A stretch of DNA of 7,111 nt, taken from Desulfobacter curvatus DSM 3379. Lineage in GTDB: Bacteria; Desulfobacterota; Desulfobacteria; Desulfobacterales; Desulfobacteraceae. The notes below the pieces were generated by a model. That model was not told where the DNA came from. It ran no database searches and worked only from the letters and a program-made list of their open reading frames with translations. This document shows, in pieces, positions 4,558 to 7,111 of the stretch (the first letter of the stretch is position 1; each line of letters starts with the position of its first letter). Both the position numbers and the translations under genes were made by a program. The stretch covers positions 1-7,111 of the forward strand of contig NZ_KB892929.1 of NCBI RefSeq assembly GCF_000373985.1, written 5' to 3'.

Positions 4558-6873
4558 ATCTATTAAAACATGGCAAATTGATATGGGATTTGCATTCATG
4601 CATAGAACTTCTTTGAAGACTCTTATTCTAACATTTGCACAACGAACAGGGCTGATTTCATCAATCTTATTTTTGGTTTTTTTTGTATCAAAACCATTAT
4701 AGGTTAGGCCATTTAGAACAGCGACATATTTATCGCAAAGCATGTTGAAATCATCGCTTAGACAATAAACAAGCACAAATATGATGCCAACGCCTTGCGA
4801 GTTATATCCTGCCAATTTGTGAATATGCTTTTCAATAACTCTACTGGAATAATTTTCTTGAAGAAAGGCTTCACACAATAAAGACGGTATTCCATTGCTG
4901 TCAAAAAGCCGGATATCGCTTATACCTAAATCTTTTCCGGTTTCAGACTTTCCGCTTCGGTCCCCTTCAGAAACCGTCCATCCGATTAAAAGAAACTGAG
5001 ACCTTGAAAGGGAAACAAACCAATCATTAATGAGGTTTTCAATTTGTAACCTCTGATTCCCTGTTATAATGCGTTTAAGATTTTGTGCCCTTAATAAAAG
5101 CTCATTGCATACTGTAAGTACCTGATCCAGCAAAAATGTCTGCAGCGCTTGATTCTGCTCATACCTGTTATGAAAAATCTGTGCTTGTGCTTCCTGGTCA
5201 AACCTTCTCATCTCATTCCAAACCGCTCTTGTTTTGGCAACAGTCAATCCTTCATTTTGGACCAAGAAAGAGGGATGAATATTTTTATCAAGTGCTATCT
5301 TTTTGCCAATATTCCTTGCTATTTCATCCAGTTTTTGTACCTCTTCAGCACGATCCCCGTAATGAGACCTTGCACGATTTATCAGATCGAACGCCTCTTT
5401 AAGTAGACCATATTTTTTCATTGATTCACACGATGCTTCAACGATTTCAATTTTAATTCTATAGACTTCGGGTACTTTTGACCAAACCAGATGAAACGCT
5501 ACGGGGTCATTTCCTTTTGACAGCGCTATAAGCGAAATCAACGACTCGAACTCTGAAAACTTTTCCCCCAAGATGTTTTTACGCTCTTCAAGCCAATCGT
5601 TTACCACATTTAAGTACTCATCTGATGACGCGTCATGTTGATCCAGAATTTTCATTTTGGCCGAGAGGCGATTCAACCTGTATAATGAATTTAAAAATTC
5701 TTTACAAAGCTGATCCAGCCACATATATGCTTTTTCAGGGTCTTGCTCGAAGAATAATAAGGCCGTGAAAAAACGTTTGGCTCTCTCTGCTTTCCGCTGA
5801 TAGCTATTTCTTGGATCGGCTTGGGACCGATTAGAAAAATCCGGAATCGGCAGATCAGTTATACGTTGTACCCGATCCTCAATCGATTCATTATCGTTAT
5901 CATGGATTTGATGAAGCATAGACCGAAATTCGAGCATCTGCCACAAATCTTTGTGAACTGGATTCGCTCTTTTTTTGCCAAATTCAATCAATGAATTAGC
6001 CAGAGAATAGGATTTTTGCACCAGGCTTAGCTGAATTCCTTTCTCTATTTCCGGGACCCAGGATATTTCATCTTCCTTTATTTTTCTTCTCTGAATTGCC
6101 TTGAGCAGCCGAGCCTTGTCCGCTGGAATAACCAGATAATGCTCAAGTTCCATTAAGCTGACCAAAGGAATATTCAGTTCCAGCAGTTGATCGATTAATT
6201 CAGATCGGTCTGTGGGATCAAATTGATTTAAAGACTCTGTAAATAGGCTCCATAGATTCAAACCTTTTTCGTGAATGTGACAAAAAATCCCAAGTGTCGC
6301 GCCATTTGGGAAACCGTATTCGACTACAAACCCTGCCAATTGTTCTTCAATTTCCTTTGTCCAGCCACCCTCTTTTATATTTTGATCGCCATATAGGCAT
6401 AGCAACAGCCTGAAATGTGTTCTGATCGCCAAGGAAAAACTGTAATCCGACAAATCCGGCTGAATGCCTGTGAGGTCAACGGCAGATACAAACTCGGAAC
6501 GTTGCTTTTCAGAAAAATACCTGAAAACAAGAGGCCACCCCAATGTAAAAAAAGCATCCTGTTCTTCGACACCATACCCTTGCCCATGGACCATGTCAGC
6601 CAATATACGCAAGTACGATTGCTGCAGGGACAATGCGATGGTGCCGATGGTTCTTTTTTTATCAATCTTTATATCCGGAACCGCGTGGAGAGATTCAACG
6701 CACCAGAACAATAAATGGTACTTGCTGTATGGGATATGCCCACTGAACGAAGGAGTCCGGTCCAATGATTCAGCAAGCATCTCAGATATGTCAACCACGA
6801 TTGATGTTGAATTTTTAAGACCTTTTAATGTCTGCAATGCCAGGTCCAGATGCACTTTTGAATGAAGTATCAA
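4549..6873 (-). CDS. Helical-repeat protein with C-terminal PD-(D/E)xK-like domain; 5' end cut by IS
   Basis: The 774 visible codons form two parts. Residues 1 to ~600 are almost wholly alpha-helical and look like degenerate TPR-type helical repeats (for example 287-300, 360-400, 480-503, 540-600). Residues ~608-774 look like a restriction-endonuclease-like domain: LQIENLINDWF (609-619), WTVSEGDRSGKSETGKDLG (632-650), SDIRLFD with Asp653, LCEAF with Glu668, then EKHIHKL (681-687), YNSQGVGIIFVLVYC (690-704), and a final strand ICHVLIDF. From recall, this D...EAF/EAL...HIxKLxxYN pattern occurs at the C-terminus of large bacterial STAND/NACHT-like or helical-repeat proteins linked to phage defence; the usual motif lysine is not obvious. 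The first possible start is TTG 6873 with no ribosome site. Two codons upstream is a TGA lying inside an IS end that begins at 6875. The protein is therefore probably the C-terminal part of a larger one whose sensor or ATPase region is lost or displaced. Confidence 0.75.
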   Translation of the reverse strand: MILHSKVHLDLALQTLKGLKNSTSIVVDISEMLAESLDRTPSFSGHIPYSKYHLLFWCVESLHAVPDIKIDKKRTIGTIALSLQQSYLRILADMVHGQGYGVEEQDAFFTLGWPLVFRYFSEKQRSEFVSAVDLTGIQPDLSDYSFSLAIRTHFRLLLCLYGDQNIKEGGWTKEIEEQLAGFVVEYGFPNGATLGIFCHIHEKGLNLWSLFTESLNQFDPTDRSELIDQLLELNIPLVSLMELEHYLVIPADKARLLKAIQRRKIKEDEISWVPEIEKGIQLSLVQKSYSLANSLIEFGKKRANPVHKDLWQMLEFRSMLHQIHDNDNESIEDRVQRITDLPIPDFSNRSQADPRNSYQRKAERAKRFFTALLFFEQDPEKAYMWLDQLCKEFLNSLYRLNRLSAKMKILDQHDASSDEYLNVVNDWLEERKNILGEKFSEFESLISLIALSKGNDPVAFHLVWSKVPEVYRIKIEIVEASCESMKKYGLLKEAFDLINRARSHYGDRAEEVQKLDEIARNIGKKIALDKNIHPSFLVQNEGLTVAKTRAVWNEMRRFDQEAQAQIFHNRYEQNQALQTFLLDQVLTVCNELLLRAQNLKRIITGNQRLQIENLINDWFVSLSRSQFLLIGWTVSEGDRSGKSETGKDLGISDIRLFDSNGIPSLLCEAFLQENYSSRVIEKHIHKLAGYNSQGVGIIFVLVYCLSDDFNMLCDKYVAVLNGLTYNGFDTKKTKNKIDEISPVRCANVRIRVFKEVLCMNANPISICHVLIDFS

Positions 6874-6874
6874 A

Positions 6875-7111
6875 TGTCAATTACTTTGTCCGGTTCGCGT
6901 CAATTATCTTGTCCGGTTTTTTTATATCAATAAATGCTTTTTGAGTGCATAAATTCTGTTCCGTTTTTGTTACGATCTTTACATTTAGCAGACTGACTCA
7001 ATCCTTCATTGTAATTGACGCCTGTTAAACCACATTAAATGGATTTTAGGATCGGTAATTGTCGTCTCATACATTGTATTTTTACCCTTACCCCCAAAAA
7101 TTTGTAACTTC
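6875..7111. mobile_element. Terminus of an IS21-like insertion sequence, extending off the right edge
   Basis: Starting with TG at 6875, two near-identical 20-bp direct repeats occur 23 bp apart: 6876-6895 and 6899-6918, each GTCAATTA-(CT/TC)-TTGTCCGGTT. Tandem short repeats just inside a TG end are typical of IS21-family termini, where IstA binds multiple sites. The same motif recurs in opposite orientation as TAATTGACGC (7012-7021) and, degenerate, GTAATTGTCGTCT (7055-7067). A weaker direct copy may lie near 6955. No transposase frame is visible; a minus-strand frame open from the window edge to TGA at 7006-7008 gives 34 unrecognised residues. The boundary coincides with the point where the minus-strand protein frame is interrupted, supporting an insertion at 6874/6875. 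Another IS family with similar ends cannot be excluded. Confidence 0.58.
6876..6918 (+). repeat. Tandem 20-bp direct repeats at IS end
   Basis: GTCAATTACTTTGTCCGGTT at 6876-6895 and GTCAATTATCTTGTCCGGTT at 6899-6918 match at 18 of 20 positions with a 23-bp period. They are most simply read as transposase binding sites at the element's terminus. Confidence 0.8.

Noticed and set aside
4403..4702. A 99-residue plus-strand ORF
   Set aside because: It is mostly antisense to the long minus-strand gene, has no family features and no ribosome site; a shadow frame.
7006..7111. A minus-strand frame of 34 residues open to the right window edge
   Set aside because: Too short and unrecognised. It could be the tail of an IS-borne gene, but nothing in the residues supports that.

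Overview
The window looks like an accessory, mobile-element-scarred stretch of a bacterial chromosome, most plausibly from an anaerobic Desulfobacterota-type organism. That guess rests mainly on the cysteine-rich two-[4Fe-4S] protein in the middle, a type common in sulfate reducers; it is inference, not proof. No rRNA, tRNA or CRISPR array was seen. The genes look like independent acquisitions and remnants, not one operon.

Left part (1-1590, + strand): the C-terminal end of an IS701/IS4-like DDE transposase, split by a frameshift at a run of eight A; a hairpin-forming repeat; a GNAT acetyltransferase; a second, diverged copy of the hairpin repeat; then a collapsed SF1-helicase gene of which only the N-terminal ~44 codons and the C-terminal DUF2726 nuclease-like domain survive, joined out of frame.

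Middle (1667-4167, + strand): an intact ~400-residue iron-sulfur protein with higher GC than its neighbours; a metallo-beta-lactamase-fold hydrolase that has lost the block carrying its HxHxDH metal site while staying in frame; and an intact YjaB-like GNAT acetyltransferase.

Right part (4168-7111): about 380 bp without a recognisable gene but with three successive inverted repeats, then a long minus-strand gene (774 codons visible) made of alpha-helical repeats and a C-terminal PD-(D/E)xK-like domain of the kind seen at the ends of large bacterial defence proteins. Its 5' end stops exactly where a tandem-repeat-bearing, IS21-like insertion-sequence end begins (6875), so the visible protein is probably the C-terminal part of a larger protein.

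The most notable points are the IS-truncated putative defence protein, two nearby genes that have each lost their catalytic core while keeping both ends, and the pair of hairpin repeats around the first GNAT gene that resemble degenerate integron attC or REP-like sites. All homology statements come from reading the translations and recalling families; no database search was run.
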